DNA from: Fragilaria crotonensis
Taxonomy: Eukaryota; Bacillariophyta; Fragilariophyceae; Fragilariales; Fragilariaceae
Assembly: GCA_022925895.1 (NCBI GenBank)
Contig: JAKSYS010000223.1
Location: forward strand, 1 to 64,000
DNA length: 64,000 nucleotides
Reading direction: 5' to 3'
Shown: positions 11,209-21,785 of the stretch, one piece after another
How the letters are laid out: every line of letters begins with the position of its first letter
Position numbering within the stretch: position 1 is the first letter of the stretch
Translations under genes and position numbers: made by a program
The notes under the pieces: model-generated
What the model saw: the letters and a program-made list of their open reading frames with translations, nothing else
What the model was told of the DNA's origin: nothing
Databases searched by the model: none

Positions 11209-12484
11209 TCTTTAAAACGGACTGGATACAAATCTGGTTCCAAATCCTTCCCAGCAAGCGATGGGATGCTAGATATATATTAATGTGATGTCGTTATAGA
11301 ACTGATCCTTGTAATTTACGTCGTCAAACAAATGGGATGCAAATGAGCAGTAGGACGGTGACGCCTTGAAAGGTGACTGTCGGGTGCTCGGAGAATTGTC
11401 GGCGACGTACTCGACGTATTGTTTTTCAGTTCGGAGTAGTCGTGGCATATGTCTTTTTTTGCCTTGCAGTTTCGGACACGGTAATCAAATATATTGGCGC
11501 TCTTCATGTTGGCCGCTATGACAAAATTGTGCTTAAGTACCGTTGGAAATACTTTGGGCCAGTTGCATTCCTTTCCCAGTACCAAGTACAACGTAGCCTG
11601 GTTCCACGTCGTACATACGGATCTCCTGACTCGTACGTTGTAGTTCTTTGAGTGGACATCGTTGCATTTCCACCACGATGGCTGGGGTCTTTTGGCCCTG
11701 CCTATGCATAAATGACCTTCGTACCTACCAATTGGACTCTATGACATACTCCGAGTACGTCGTAGACTGAATACTGCATACCCGCCTACAGTACTAAATA
11801 CCTTGCACGTCATATGCATACACTTGTATACGTACACCAAGTCGAAAATATCTGTGTCATATTAATTCGTCATGTTACTTCTACGTGTACGCTGTACATA
11901 GTAGTAGTGATGTGTTTCATCCTGTGTCCAGTCCCAGTACCGTACATTCAGTAGAAGATTAGAACAGCGTTAAGTACTAGTACCGTGGTACTGAGTACTG
12001 ACAGAGTTTCAATGTATGATAAATGATAACGATCGTTCACTTGGCGCTCAGAGCACGCATCAGTGCAGGAGCATCAATGGCGACTGGTTGGCGACATGTA
12101 CTGCCGGGACGAGCGTTGACAACGCGCCGCGCCAACATAGCACATAGGTATAAGGGTATGCTAAGCGCTAAGCCATATCGACATGTGTCGTCGCTGTCAA
12201 GTGATACTACACCGTTACACAGGAGGTACACGGTACACGTGAGCAGAGATCAACTCGGCACATCCCGGCTCGGAACTTGACTCTCGATTCTCGACTTCAA
12301 GCACTTCTATTTTTACGTGCACACCTTGTCCCTCGCTCGATGATTGCAGTACAACACTCTAGACTCTAGAGTCCAGAGTACTCGGAGTACAATCGTACTC
12401 TGGAGTACTCGGAGGACAATCGTACAACACTCAATCGTTGCGAGAATATACATGCGCACCTCTGAAAGCATTTAATATACATAA
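11209..12484. other. Intergenic region with short tandem repeat
   Basis: No convincing gene. The sequence is rich in GTAC-containing words. A 27-bp unit beginning AGTACTCGG is repeated in tandem at 12377 and 12404 with two or three differences. It probably holds the divergent promoters of the LRR gene (minus strand) and the glycosyltransferase gene (plus strand). Confidence 0.5.
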
Positions 12485-13741
12485 ATGTTCGTCCGGCGGC
12501 ACCTGCGGCGGCAAGGCTTCCTGCATAGATGTCGCATATCGTCGCAACAACAAAGGCTTCTGCATGCCGTTGCTGTTGTACTCTATCTGGTACATGTCCT
12601 CAAGCAACAATATCACTTTCACACTCACGTTGCAGACCCGTATCTGGAGGGAACCACTCTTGGTTTTCCATCCGATACTACCAGTGCCATGAGTAATACC
12701 AAACGCGCTACAGCATCAACAACAACGAATCCTACTAGAAAAACCATTCTGCGGTTCGACTGGACGAACTTACCTCCGCAATCCGAAATTGGGAAGCGTC
12801 TTCAGAGTTCACAAAGTAATTGTTCGCTTCCGGTCAAGTATTACGTCTGGCGAGACACTCCCACTGGAATGGGTTCTGATTTGCATGCGTGGTCAAGTCA
12901 TTTGTGGGTGGCCCTGTTGACTTTGCACCGAATGAAAGCACCGGCGAATTGGATATGGACGGATCCAGAAGCTTGTTCTCGTGCCAACAACAATAACAAC
13001 AACAGCATCACGTCATCAACTTTGCTTTGTTACTTTCCGGCTGCGGAATCCACCACGTGTCCTGATGACATTGATGACGTCGAGAAGAACGAGGCAGTTG
13101 ATGAAGGCGACTTGATTGAAACTCACAATTGTGGCAAACAGGACAACAGCCCGTACGATGTATCAGAATTTCGTGCGGGCAGCATGGAATTCCTTTTCTC
13201 GTCCGTTTCTCCACTTGTCATTCAGGAAGCCGAACGTCAAATAAAGGCAGTCTTTGGCGACAAGGGAGTCCCACCAAATCTCATTACTGTACATGTAAGA
13301 TGGGGAGACAAGTATCTTGAGGATGTTCCACTTATAATTGAGGAATACATTACTGCCGTTGAGAAAATCGTGAAGAAAAAGGAGCTTGATTCTGTCCATA
13401 TCTTGCTGTGTACCGAGGATCCAGTTGCGGAAGAAGGATTTCGACAAGCTGCTCATTCGTCGTGGTCAATTTATTTAGACCACTTCTATACTGAATTTCT
13501 CCCCTTTCGGGAGGAGCAAGGGAATGCCTTCAACGTGGTGCCCCTGCTTGCAGTGGAGCTGAAAGGGAAGCCTGGACTCTGGGCGTTGGGGTCCCTATTG
13601 GTAGCCATGGAAGCCAATTACTTCGTCCTGACTACCACGTCCAATTGGTCTCGCCTGATGGATGAGCTCCGAAAGAACGTTATTGATCCCAGATGTGACG
13701 GATGCACTTACATGATTGATCTTCAAGAAGGTATATGCTAA
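12485..13741 (+). CDS. GT23-like (alpha-1,6-fucosyltransferase-related) glycosyltransferase, type II membrane protein
   Basis: An intact 418-aa frame. The basic N-terminus is followed by a hydrophobic stretch at about residues 26-40 (LHAVAVVLYLVHVL), as expected for a Golgi signal anchor. The core motif VHVRWGDK at about residues 267-275 resembles the nucleotide-sugar-binding H-x-R-R-x-D-K loop of FUT8/NodZ-type fucosyltransferases. It is followed by IIEEYITAVEKI and LLCTEDP, matching the EEYM and TDDP blocks of that fold. Near the C-terminus, EANYFVLTTTSNWSRL fits the block that carries the family's late Ser. An Asn-rich insert at about 165-171 is low-complexity. The start at 12485 is chosen because it gives the anchor. 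It probably acts on glycans in the secretory pathway; the acceptor is unknown, and assignment to GT23 proper rather than a related diatom family is uncertain. Confidence 0.7.
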   Translation: MFVRRHLRRQGFLHRCRISSQQQRLLHAVAVVLYLVHVLKQQYHFHTHVADPYLEGTTLGFPSDTTSAMSNTKRATASTTTNPTRKTILRFDWTNLPPQSEIGKRLQSSQSNCSLPVKYYVWRDTPTGMGSDLHAWSSHLWVALLTLHRMKAPANWIWTDPEACSRANNNNNNSITSSTLLCYFPAAESTTCPDDIDDVEKNEAVDEGDLIETHNCGKQDNSPYDVSEFRAGSMEFLFSSVSPLVIQEAERQIKAVFGDKGVPPNLITVHVRWGDKYLEDVPLIIEEYITAVEKIVKKKELDSVHILLCTEDPVAEEGFRQAAHSSWSIYLDHFYTEFLPFREEQGNAFNVVPLLAVELKGKPGLWALGSLLVAMEANYFVLTTTSNWSRLMDELRKNVIDPRCDGCTYMIDLQEGIC

Positions 13742-14187
13742 TGGTTGATGTTTGTATGCACCTGTCGACGTAGTATATTATGGTGTGAAATCGGATGAAG
13801 GAAGAAGTGGGGTTCGAACCAAGTGAACCCCTTCACAGTAGACCTATTCAGGACTCCGGACTCGTCATCCAGGATCCTATGATAGTAGTACGGTGACTCG
13901 ATTGCAGCGAACGACTATGATAATCTATGCGTTCATTTATAAGAAGACCTAAACTATACGCAGGACGCAAGGCGTTCGCACTAATGTACTACAGTATCGT
14001 ACTATCGTACACTAATTTTCACGTGACAGTTACAGTGATACTCCGTAGTCAGTGCTCGAGTTCTAAACAATGCATGAGGGATAAATCTGAAATCACTGAT
14101 GGCTATCACAACCGGAATCTTGTTTTCGCCTGTGACAGCGTCGACACCTTTGAAACCAACCAGTGACTGAACTGCTGGAACAATATC

Positions 14188-15240
14188 ATGTCATCCAGCG
14201 TGCCATCAAAGGACATTGTTGAGGGAGGGGAAGATGTGGAGGAGGTTGATGACTGTGACGATGCAAACATTGAACGCGCCGACAAGGAGGCAGCCGAAGA
14301 TCGTTTGCTGGCGGCGGCGCGGATCTTGCAGCGAGTCCTGGATACGAGTAAACTGACCAGCAAGCATCTGTGGATCTTACAAAAATCAATGCGAGCCGAG
14401 CAGGTGGTCCGTGAGCTATCCGCGGAACCTGGCGATGAGTGGAGCAAACAGGGCGAGTCTCATGGAAGGTATGACACTGTCATATACTACAAGGTCGTCG
14501 ATTCCATGTTGACAGCACGCATTGAAACACCAATCGAGCAATCCCTCGTTATACCGCTATTGGCTGTCTTTAACGAAACAGAGTTATACACAACCTGGCT
14601 TCCTCGCTGGGAACGGCCCATTCGACTCGGAGTGCGTGGGACGAAACTGTTACGACAAGATGGAAGGTGCAACCAGCTAATAATGGCCACCACGGACATG
14701 CCCTGGCCCCTTGCCACTCGCGAGTGCATTATTGATGTTGTGGCAATCGATGATATTGATGCCAATGGAGCTGTTGTGGTCAAAATGGAAACAGGTTCGG
14801 ATGACGACCCCGACGTCCCTGCCATCGAAAAGTCAACAGTTCGAATTGATTTCGATGGAGGCATATTATTCCGCAAGTGTCCTCGTGACCATCCAGCGTT
14901 CTCAAAGTCAAAACACAAGCCAGATCATGATATGGTTCTGGTGTGTCTAACAATGTTTGTGGATCCCAAGGTCCAGCTTGTGCCGCAGTCGCTCATCAAT
15001 TTTGTGACCCGTACAGTGCTCGGTGGCATGTGGACGTCCTTGCTCAAGGTTGCCGAGGACGTGCGGGATGGAAAGCGACCACTGCACGCTCAAGCGATGG
15101 ATGCGAAACGCGACCTCGTCTACGATTTCATGCAGCGACGCATCGCAGTAATGTTGTCTGCCATGAAACAGGAGGTGCGGACCACGGTTTCTGGAGATGT
15201 GAATAAAGAAGAGCTTGGTGCCGTGTTGGGATTCTTGTAG
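14188..15240 (+). CDS. START-domain-like (SRPBCC fold) lipid-binding protein
   Basis: An intact 350-aa single-exon gene. The first ~50 residues are acidic. From about residue 95 to 325 the layout fits a START-like lipid-transfer domain: YYKVVDSMLTARIETPI, then FNETELYTTWLPRWERP, then MPWPLATRECIIDV, a long strand region, and a C-terminal amphipathic helix (VPQSLINFVTRTVLGGMWTSLL), which usually closes the lipid pocket. No signal peptide or membrane segment is visible, so a cytosolic or membrane-peripheral lipid-transfer role is likely. The start at 14188 is the first Met of the frame. The ligand cannot be told from the sequence. Confidence 0.65.
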   Translation: MSSSVPSKDIVEGGEDVEEVDDCDDANIERADKEAAEDRLLAAARILQRVLDTSKLTSKHLWILQKSMRAEQVVRELSAEPGDEWSKQGESHGRYDTVIYYKVVDSMLTARIETPIEQSLVIPLLAVFNETELYTTWLPRWERPIRLGVRGTKLLRQDGRCNQLIMATTDMPWPLATRECIIDVVAIDDIDANGAVVVKMETGSDDDPDVPAIEKSTVRIDFDGGILFRKCPRDHPAFSKSKHKPDHDMVLVCLTMFVDPKVQLVPQSLINFVTRTVLGGMWTSLLKVAEDVRDGKRPLHAQAMDAKRDLVYDFMQRRIAVMLSAMKQEVRTTVSGDVNKEELGAVLGFL

Positions 15241-15755
15241 AGTTCCACACTGGCCATTGCTGGTACTACTACTGCCTTTCTCATCGTTCCTCTATCTATA
15301 CTCTGGACTACAAATACTCAGTACACGGCAGATCACGCAAGTTTCAATGCTCCAAGCCGCAAAACTATCCCGAGTGGATCAGTCTCTCAATAGCGAATCA
15401 TAACGAGGACATGTTCATAAAGGGCAGCATACTATGAACGATGAACTCACCCATATAGTGTGATCTGTGATCTACTGTACTCAAGTGAAGTCTATCATAC
15501 TATTATCGGTAGAGCTTGCGACGAATTGGTGATCACGAAAGTCGAACGGGCACGGTACACCATTATGCGACGCCAAGTGAGTCGTGATCGGCAATTTTGA
15601 TTAATTTAGCTTCGAGCCCGAACCATCACGACTCACACAGAAGCCTTGCCCAAACCAAACCTGCAAACCACTCGTATTTTTCGAGGCAGCGATCGTTTAT
15701 TCATCCTTTCATCCGACATGCGACGAACCTAAACATCGTGTACATAGACGAGCGC

Positions 15756-16733
15756 ATGTTAATGTTGCGTTGCACCTGGGCCAGTCTTCTAGCGCTTGCG
15801 CTGACGGTGACCCTCCAAGTATCCTTGGCACAATCTGCCGCCAGTACGAACAGTGATGACCGCGGTGATACTGATGGCGACACATTAGATGGCTATGCCT
15901 TCGATTGCGGGGGCCTTCTCCTTGGTTTTCAGGGAATGGATCAAATTGTTTGCCTCACGGGCGGCACTGAGGTCATGTGTGGGACCTACGCGTACGACGA
16001 AGGCTCGGCCGCTTTGACGGGTCGCACGTCCTTGACGGGCAGATTTCTGGCCTTCTCCTTGGAAATTCACGATTCCATCCTCGTGAGCTTTCGCTCTGAC
16101 TTGGGCAATTCGTGCCACGCCGTAACGTTGGATTGGCGCAAATACTCGGCCCTCTCGTACATGGGATTGAGCTGTCCTGAGCAGAACGAAATTCACCCCA
16201 ACAACAACAACGATCATCATCATCATCGTGACCACTCTTTGTTGTTGGCATACGAAACCAACCACTTTTCCTTGGGGATATCCGGGGACGTGGCGCTCCG
16301 ATCGCCCCTTTTGTTTTCCTCTGGCCGCCGATTGGTCAGGGATTCGTATGGGATCTACAAGTACCATGCCGGGACCGAATCCATTCGGCTCTATTTTGGC
16401 CAACAGGGACAACTACATCAAGGCGCAACCCTTATACTTGACGGTCGTCTAACAAAGGAAGGAGACTTGTTCCTGCCGGCCCACGTTCAATCGGGACAAC
16501 CTTGTCGTCATGATGGACAATCATTAATTCACAATGTGACGGAATTGCCATCGACAGCAAATATTGATTGGGTCACGGCAGAACGTGGCAACCGGAATCT
16601 GAAAAGGATAAGTCGTCATAGGGTCATGGACGAGGAAGCTAGTTCTGCGATGACCATGGCGACGGAACGCATCATCTATTGGATTCTGATCACTTTCTCA
16701 TTCGTAGGCCTTGGCGTCATGGCACGAAGATGA
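15756..16733 (+). CDS. Secreted or type I membrane protein of unknown family
   Basis: The frame is open from 15597, but the signal peptide begins at the Met at 15756 (MLMLRCTWASLLALALTVTL), so that start is preferred and gives about 325 aa. After the signal peptide comes an acidic linker and then a region with paired Cys (DCGGLL, VCLTGG, MCGTY, SCHAV, SCPEQ). A His/Asn-rich low-complexity stretch lies near residues 147-156. A hydrophobic segment near the C-terminus (IIYWILITFSFVGLGVMA) is followed by a short basic tail, suggesting a membrane anchor. I do not recognise the family. It is probably an extracytoplasmic domain tethered to the membrane. Confidence 0.6.
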   Translation: MLMLRCTWASLLALALTVTLQVSLAQSAASTNSDDRGDTDGDTLDGYAFDCGGLLLGFQGMDQIVCLTGGTEVMCGTYAYDEGSAALTGRTSLTGRFLAFSLEIHDSILVSFRSDLGNSCHAVTLDWRKYSALSYMGLSCPEQNEIHPNNNNDHHHHRDHSLLLAYETNHFSLGISGDVALRSPLLFSSGRRLVRDSYGIYKYHAGTESIRLYFGQQGQLHQGATLILDGRLTKEGDLFLPAHVQSGQPCRHDGQSLIHNVTELPSTANIDWVTAERGNRNLKRISRHRVMDEEASSAMTMATERIIYWILITFSFVGLGVMARR

Positions 16734-16736
16734 CTT

Positions 16737-17506
16737 GCATCCAAGCTCAAAGAACCTCGTTGAGTCGTGGGATCTGCATTGATATGTCATGTATATGCGT
16801 ATAGTATATATTGTATAAACATGAAAACTCGTAGTATTACAATTGTCAACCAGTTCTTCGAAATATGATTCGACCGTGTCTACCGTAACATCTTGCCAGA
16901 GTCTTAGCGATTATTCCGCCTTTTGATCTTTGCCCATCGAAACAGCTCGAACGCCGTCGTAAAAATCAGATTCAGGTTTCATACAGGATAGTGATATGCG
17001 AATCTCCGTGATCTGAACGGATGGAGTGCCTCGTAGGCCTACCGGCTATCGACGAAGTCGTATGCAAGAAAGCGGATGCTGTTGAACGTTGACGAAACGC
17101 TTTCCAACACCATCAAAGTCATTTTCCTTTCGAATTACCGTGTTCCAGTTCCAAGAATATGTCACGCAATCATCGCATTCCAATCGCTTGGCGAGTGCGT
17201 TACCCTCTCCTACGTCAACTACAGCACACATAATCCGACCCAAATTCCCCTAGCTAGAGACAATCACAGATCTCAGGCGTTGCGTCAATATAATTTAGAA
17301 AACACATGTTGCAAGCTCTGCCATATCGCTCAGCCGGGTAGTCGCTACAAGTAGATTGTTCGTCGTGTACATTGTAGATAGTCATGACTCATACATCCGA
17401 GCCCATGATTCGACTACCGTGTCTCCTAAGAGTTTTCCACCATGACAACCGAAAGAACCTTTCCAGTGCGTCGCCTCAATAATATTGACCCGCAATATAG
17501 TTTCCA
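16737..17506. other. Intergenic region, nothing recognised
   Basis: About 770 bp between the 3' ends of convergent host genes. Short open frames exist on both strands but have no domain or composition that supports a gene. Confidence 0.5.
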
Positions 17507-18031
17507 TTACATTCGTCGCTTGTGCACGAGTATCAAGTGCCACCCAAACTGCGTCTGAATTGGCCCAATGACTTTCCCCACGATCCCTTCATCCGTTTGG
17601 GACGGATCGAATACCGCCTTATCAAACGGCGGTGCCATGGTGTTCTTCCCAAAGGTTCCCAGCGACCCTCCTGCGCCCGGTCCTGATGGGCATTCGCTGT
17701 ATCGCTTAGCCAGTGCGGCAAATTTCGACGCATCATTTTGAATTTCCTCCTTCATGTCATTCAAGACTCGTTCGGGATGATCGCCTTTGGCAATAAGAAT
17801 GTGGGATGCCTCGGCCGTCGGAGCATGAGAAGTGGGACCTCCAAAGAGGGCCGAGATGAGGTAGAATAGTGCTATAACGGCACATGCAATAGTGGTTGGA
17901 GATAAAGGGAACATGGGGTCCAATTCACGATTGTACCATGGTTTCGCGAGCAAGCGCTCATCGTCCATTTCAGTCGACAAGACCATTGCAACGTTCAGGA
18001 GAAGCATGGCGGACAGAAGGAGTTTCGTCAT
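17507..18031 (-). CDS. Membrane-anchored parvulin-type peptidyl-prolyl isomerase
   Basis: The protein is about 174 aa from the Met at 18031. That start is chosen because a signal sequence (MTKLLLSAMLLLNVAMVL) follows directly; an upstream Met at 18100 would bury it. A second hydrophobic segment at about residues 47-66 (TTIACAVIALFYLISALFGG) should anchor the protein. The C-terminal ~95 residues are a parvulin/PpiC domain: ASHILIAKG, FAALAKRYSECPSGPGAGGSLG, MAPPFDKAVF and TQFGWHLILV, all hallmark blocks. It would catalyse cis-trans isomerisation of X-Pro bonds, probably in the ER lumen or another secretory compartment. The domain is at full family length and looks intact. Confidence 0.88.
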   Translation of the reverse strand: MTKLLLSAMLLLNVAMVLSTEMDDERLLAKPWYNRELDPMFPLSPTTIACAVIALFYLISALFGGPTSHAPTAEASHILIAKGDHPERVLNDMKEEIQNDASKFAALAKRYSECPSGPGAGGSLGTFGKNTMAPPFDKAVFDPSQTDEGIVGKVIGPIQTQFGWHLILVHKRRM

Positions 18032-18206
18032 TTCGATTGCTTTAGTTGTTGTGTTTTGGTTCAAGGAAAAGCAACGGAGAATGGACGACTGCGATCGCAA
18101 AGGGCTGATATCATACTGTACGCTGTACCGGTACGAGCATTAATTATGCAGAGTATCACAGACTTGTAGACTATATACCGGTACAATGTAGCTGCACAGG
18201 TAAAAG

Positions 18207-19504
18207 CAGGGATTGGAAAAATTATACTGCAGCCTTCCGAAATCGGTTTTCAGGTGTATCGGTCAGTTATCAGTATTCCAGAACAATACTGGTTAGTTAC
18301 TTTAATGCCCCCTGAATCATTGGTCAGTATTCTATAATACCATTGTTATCTTGAGACATTCAGTAGTATACTGTTGTTCTAATTTTAGTTTGGTATATAC
18401 CAGTATTCATGATGAGCTCATTGATTCAGCAGTATGATGTTGATGCACCACACTTTGACCACACCGAGGAGCTTCCCAAAGTCATGGACAAAGAAGCACT
18501 TCGTGGCCGTGGCCACCAAAGAAAGATATGCAAGCAGACGACCAAGGAAGACCACCACAGGCTTACTACAGCACCAAGATCTGCTGAATCCAAAGCCAGT
18601 CCGAAGTTCTTGTTGTTAGAATGCTGGTCAAGAACATCATAATTGGAGGTGACAAATCTTCTGAAAGCCAGAGGCTACAAAGAGGACACAAAATCACACA
18701 GAAGGAGCAAGTCTTCAGGTCATCTCTCTATCCATCAAATTCCACAATGAACTTCTTGCTTCTTGTGTGCTCAGCCAGAACCATCATGGACTCATTTGAT
18801 AGGAGTGCAATTATATGCTTTCATAATGCCTTGAAAACAGAATTACACTTAAGAAGAAATCCTTCTGGTGAGTTCTTCATTACTATACTATATTATGTTT
18901 CAATTCATAACTACTGAGGCCACCATTGTTGTTATTGTTATACTCCTTCTGAGGGACATCCTCAGCACAATGACAAAGTCCTCACCATTGCATTTTCAAA
19001 GGTGGTTGAGAAAATTCATCCCTCCTGCCATTTTTTTACAGGCAATTGGGTATACCTCCTCTGGTGTGCTGGAGAAGAAAAACTTGCAGAGCAGCAGGAT
19101 CTTCTGGCACAGTTGATGATGATTGTGCCTTTTGAAGGGGACCACCCTGAGGGATGCCTTTCTGAATCCTTCAAATGCAAGAAAGTGCACCTTCTTTCAG
19201 TTGCATCCTCATGTTACAATCACTAATTGACTGCAATCACATGGTTAATGTTCAATGTACTAGCTTGTACACTACAGTATTCCAACAATACCGATTTCAA
19301 AATAACTACTGCCACTGTCCGGTGGTTGTTAACCATACCTTACGGTATACGGTTAGTATACCAGGACGTTGCAGTTGGTGGTTATTGATACTCAGACGCA
19401 AAAAGTTACAGTTAACCTGATATCCAAAATTCTGGTTACTGGTCATGCAAAATAACCGCAGTTTTTGGTTACCGGTTTCAGTAGTAGTTATTTCCCTATC
19501 CCTG
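18207..19504. mobile_element. Non-autonomous hAT element with perfect 8-bp target duplication
   Basis: The ends are CAGGGATTGG (18207) and its approximate complement CCTATCCCTG (ending 19504), the classic hAT terminal motif. The 8-bp sequence GGTAAAAG occurs directly before the left end (18199-18206) and directly after the right end (19505-19512), a perfect target duplication. The 1298-bp interior has only short open frames and no recognisable transposase or BED finger. It is therefore probably mobilised in trans. The interior is AT-rich with many TACTGGT/ACCAGTA-like words near both ends. Confidence 0.85.
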
Positions 19505-19949
19505 GGTAAAAGTATTTAAAATTGCAACACCCTTCGTACACGTAGTATGCTTCTAACTTCTGAGGGCAGCAATCTATAGAGATCTCACGACGAGCATTTT
19601 TTCTACGTCAAGAACACGATGAATACTGGTGAAGATGCGATGAATCGTACTCCGAGTATATTTTATGTCGACAATTTTCTTAGCATCGTAAACTGAATTG
19701 AGTCTATTTCATCAATCCGTTGCTTGGTGCTTCATTCTTTTGTTGCATTAGGATGTTCATCATAATTGGATCAGCTATGATTCTGTTGTGATAGAAATCA
19801 GCTATCTATTTTTGTAGATCTTCATTTTCCTGTTGAATTGCTGTATCATTCTTCGATGCACATAGTAGGTAACAGTAAAGTCCAATTTTGAGCTTACTCC
19901 GGATTCTAGGCTTGTACAATCCAGAACACTATCAAATCGTTTACCATTT

Positions 19950-21300
19950 AACATCTGCATGGTACTTTCTTCATTCTAGTGCTGCTGGTATGGCAGGGAA
20001 CTCCTCTCTGTGAGGGATATAAGTTGTCCACTCTTGAGGCAATGTTGCAAGCTTTGCCAGCATTTGTTCTTGCTTCTTGAGCACCCTGCTGGGAAGAAAC
20101 TCCACCTTCGCCTATGACAGTACCCACCTGATCAGCACATCGCCCCAACCCTTCAAGGTAGTGATGCCTTGTCAGCTTCAAGCAAAGCAGCGCTGTCTGT
20201 GCTTTGTCAAATATCTTGAGCAGCATGGCTGCCTCACGTAGTATCCGAAGCTGGCCTGTTGTTGCTGTCCCCACAGTGTTACTCCTTACTGTACAATATG
20301 AGAATAACAGAAGTTTGTCCACTGTCTAGATGCAGAGAAAGCTTTTTTACTTCTGAGCAGTTGCGCCAACTGTTCGGCATCAGTCAATGTCCTGTCAACA
20401 TGAGGAATTGGTGCCTTTGGAATAGTTGCGTGAAAAATCCCTAAGTTGAATCCATCAAACTCAAAAGAGTCAGTGAGAATATCATAGCCAAGTTGTAAGT
20501 TCTCAAGTCCAGCATCTTCAGTGTGTTGCCCAAGCTCTTTTCTACCCCTCTTATTCTTCAGACAGCATCTTGTAAATGGCACAAACCACCCAACCTTGCT
20601 CCATGACATGAGAGTGAATCTTCTCCTTTGGGAAATGTACTGTATCAAATGGTCTGTCCGAGCCGATGTCATCGGCAGTGCCATGATTGATGGTTGCTGG
20701 CATTGGGGCAAACAGCATAAAAGCTGTTTGAGTCCACATGAGATGGGCAACCATACCTAAGCAACTGTGATTATGGTTGGAAGGCCAAGCGACAAGCCAA
20801 TCAACCTTGACACGAAAGTTGTCGTCCAATTTTGCTGAGGAATCATTATGTAAAATTGTGGCAACGCCTCTCCCGGCTGCTGCTGCATTTGTTGGCTGCA
20901 TATGTTCCTGTCACATGGTTGCCTTGAAGATTTGTCTCCTCTTGTTGCTCCTCTCTAGAACATTAGATTATGATACGACACAGCGCAAGAACCACGACCC
21001 TTGTCGCCAGTAATGATGTGCGTGGTCATGGTGAGTCTCTTCCATATTAATGAATAGTCTCTCTGTGTCCTTCTTGAATTGAAACGTTGACACCATGCGC
21101 CATTCTCGGCATCAAAGACATTTTCATCAACGCATGACAAGGCCAGTTGCCAGTATGTCCTTCGCAACATCATCAAACCATTGGTTGAGATTGTCGTACG
21201 TCGTCCATTAAGCACGAGCATCTTCGACAGCAATCTTTGTAGCTGCTTGAAGGGCGTCTGGAAACTCCGTTCATACCTTTTGCCAAAGTGACTCAACCTT
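19950..21300 (-). pseudogene. Decayed pogo/DDE_1-like transposase
   Basis: Scattered minus-strand frames keep blocks in the order expected for diatom DDE_1 (pogo/CENP-B-like) transposases. From N- to C-terminus they are: INMEETHHD at about 21015-21052 (normally NMDET, so the first catalytic Asp appears as Glu), a block near 20980-21010 (GDKGRGS...SYHN), DDNFRVKVDWLVAWPS at about 20789-20836, and DRTLTDAEQL...SKKAFSAS at about 20330-20400. A C-terminal helical tail runs down to about 19950. At least four frame changes or stops interrupt it, so it cannot make a full protein. Its ends were not found. Confidence 0.5.
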
Positions 21301-21785
21301 CATCTAAAAAGCAAGTCCTGTACTATAGCAATATATATGTATTTTATTTTTGGGTTTCTACTTACTATATTTTGGGTTTTTCCGCACTATTTTATTCGTT
21401 GATACTGCTGATGTACTAGTCCCGTTTAGATATTCCGTGCTTTTTTAAGCACATATACTGCATAATAGAATATGGAATTCTTCAAAACATTATTACTTGC
21501 ATCTGCGTTCTAACGCCCAACATCTGTAGAATTGAGAATACGGAATCCTGCTGATCAGTTAAACTGATATCTCTATTTGCTTTGTCCATAACATGCCTCC
21601 ATTTTTTGGATAAAACGTAATCCTGTTGTACATATTACCGTACTTAAAAAGGACAATAGTGGTATACCATACTTACATCAATAGCACTTTCATGTATCGG
21701 CTCACTAGTTATTCAAGTACAACTCTATCATCTTTGTGAATGTAAAACATGTATTCCAAAGACTAGTTGATATGATTAAACAATG

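Noticed and set aside
12340-12430. Possible CRISPR-like short repeats
   Set aside because: There are only two tandem units of 27 bp with no spacers, in a eukaryotic intergenic region.
13800-13835. GGTTCGAACC resembling a tRNA T-loop
   Set aside because: No acceptor, D or anticodon arms can be folded around it at tRNA spacing on either strand.
14106-14447. Minus-strand ORF opposite the START-like gene
   Set aside because: It is a shadow of the coding strand with Ser/Arg-biased composition and no domain.
16195-16230. CAACAACAACAACGATCATCATCATCAT microsatellite as a regulatory repeat
   Set aside because: It is coding and gives the Asn/His run of the secreted protein.
15885-16412. 175-codon minus-strand ORF opposite the secreted protein gene
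   Set aside because: The plus strand has a clear signal peptide and a C-terminal membrane segment; the antisense frame is compositionally biased.
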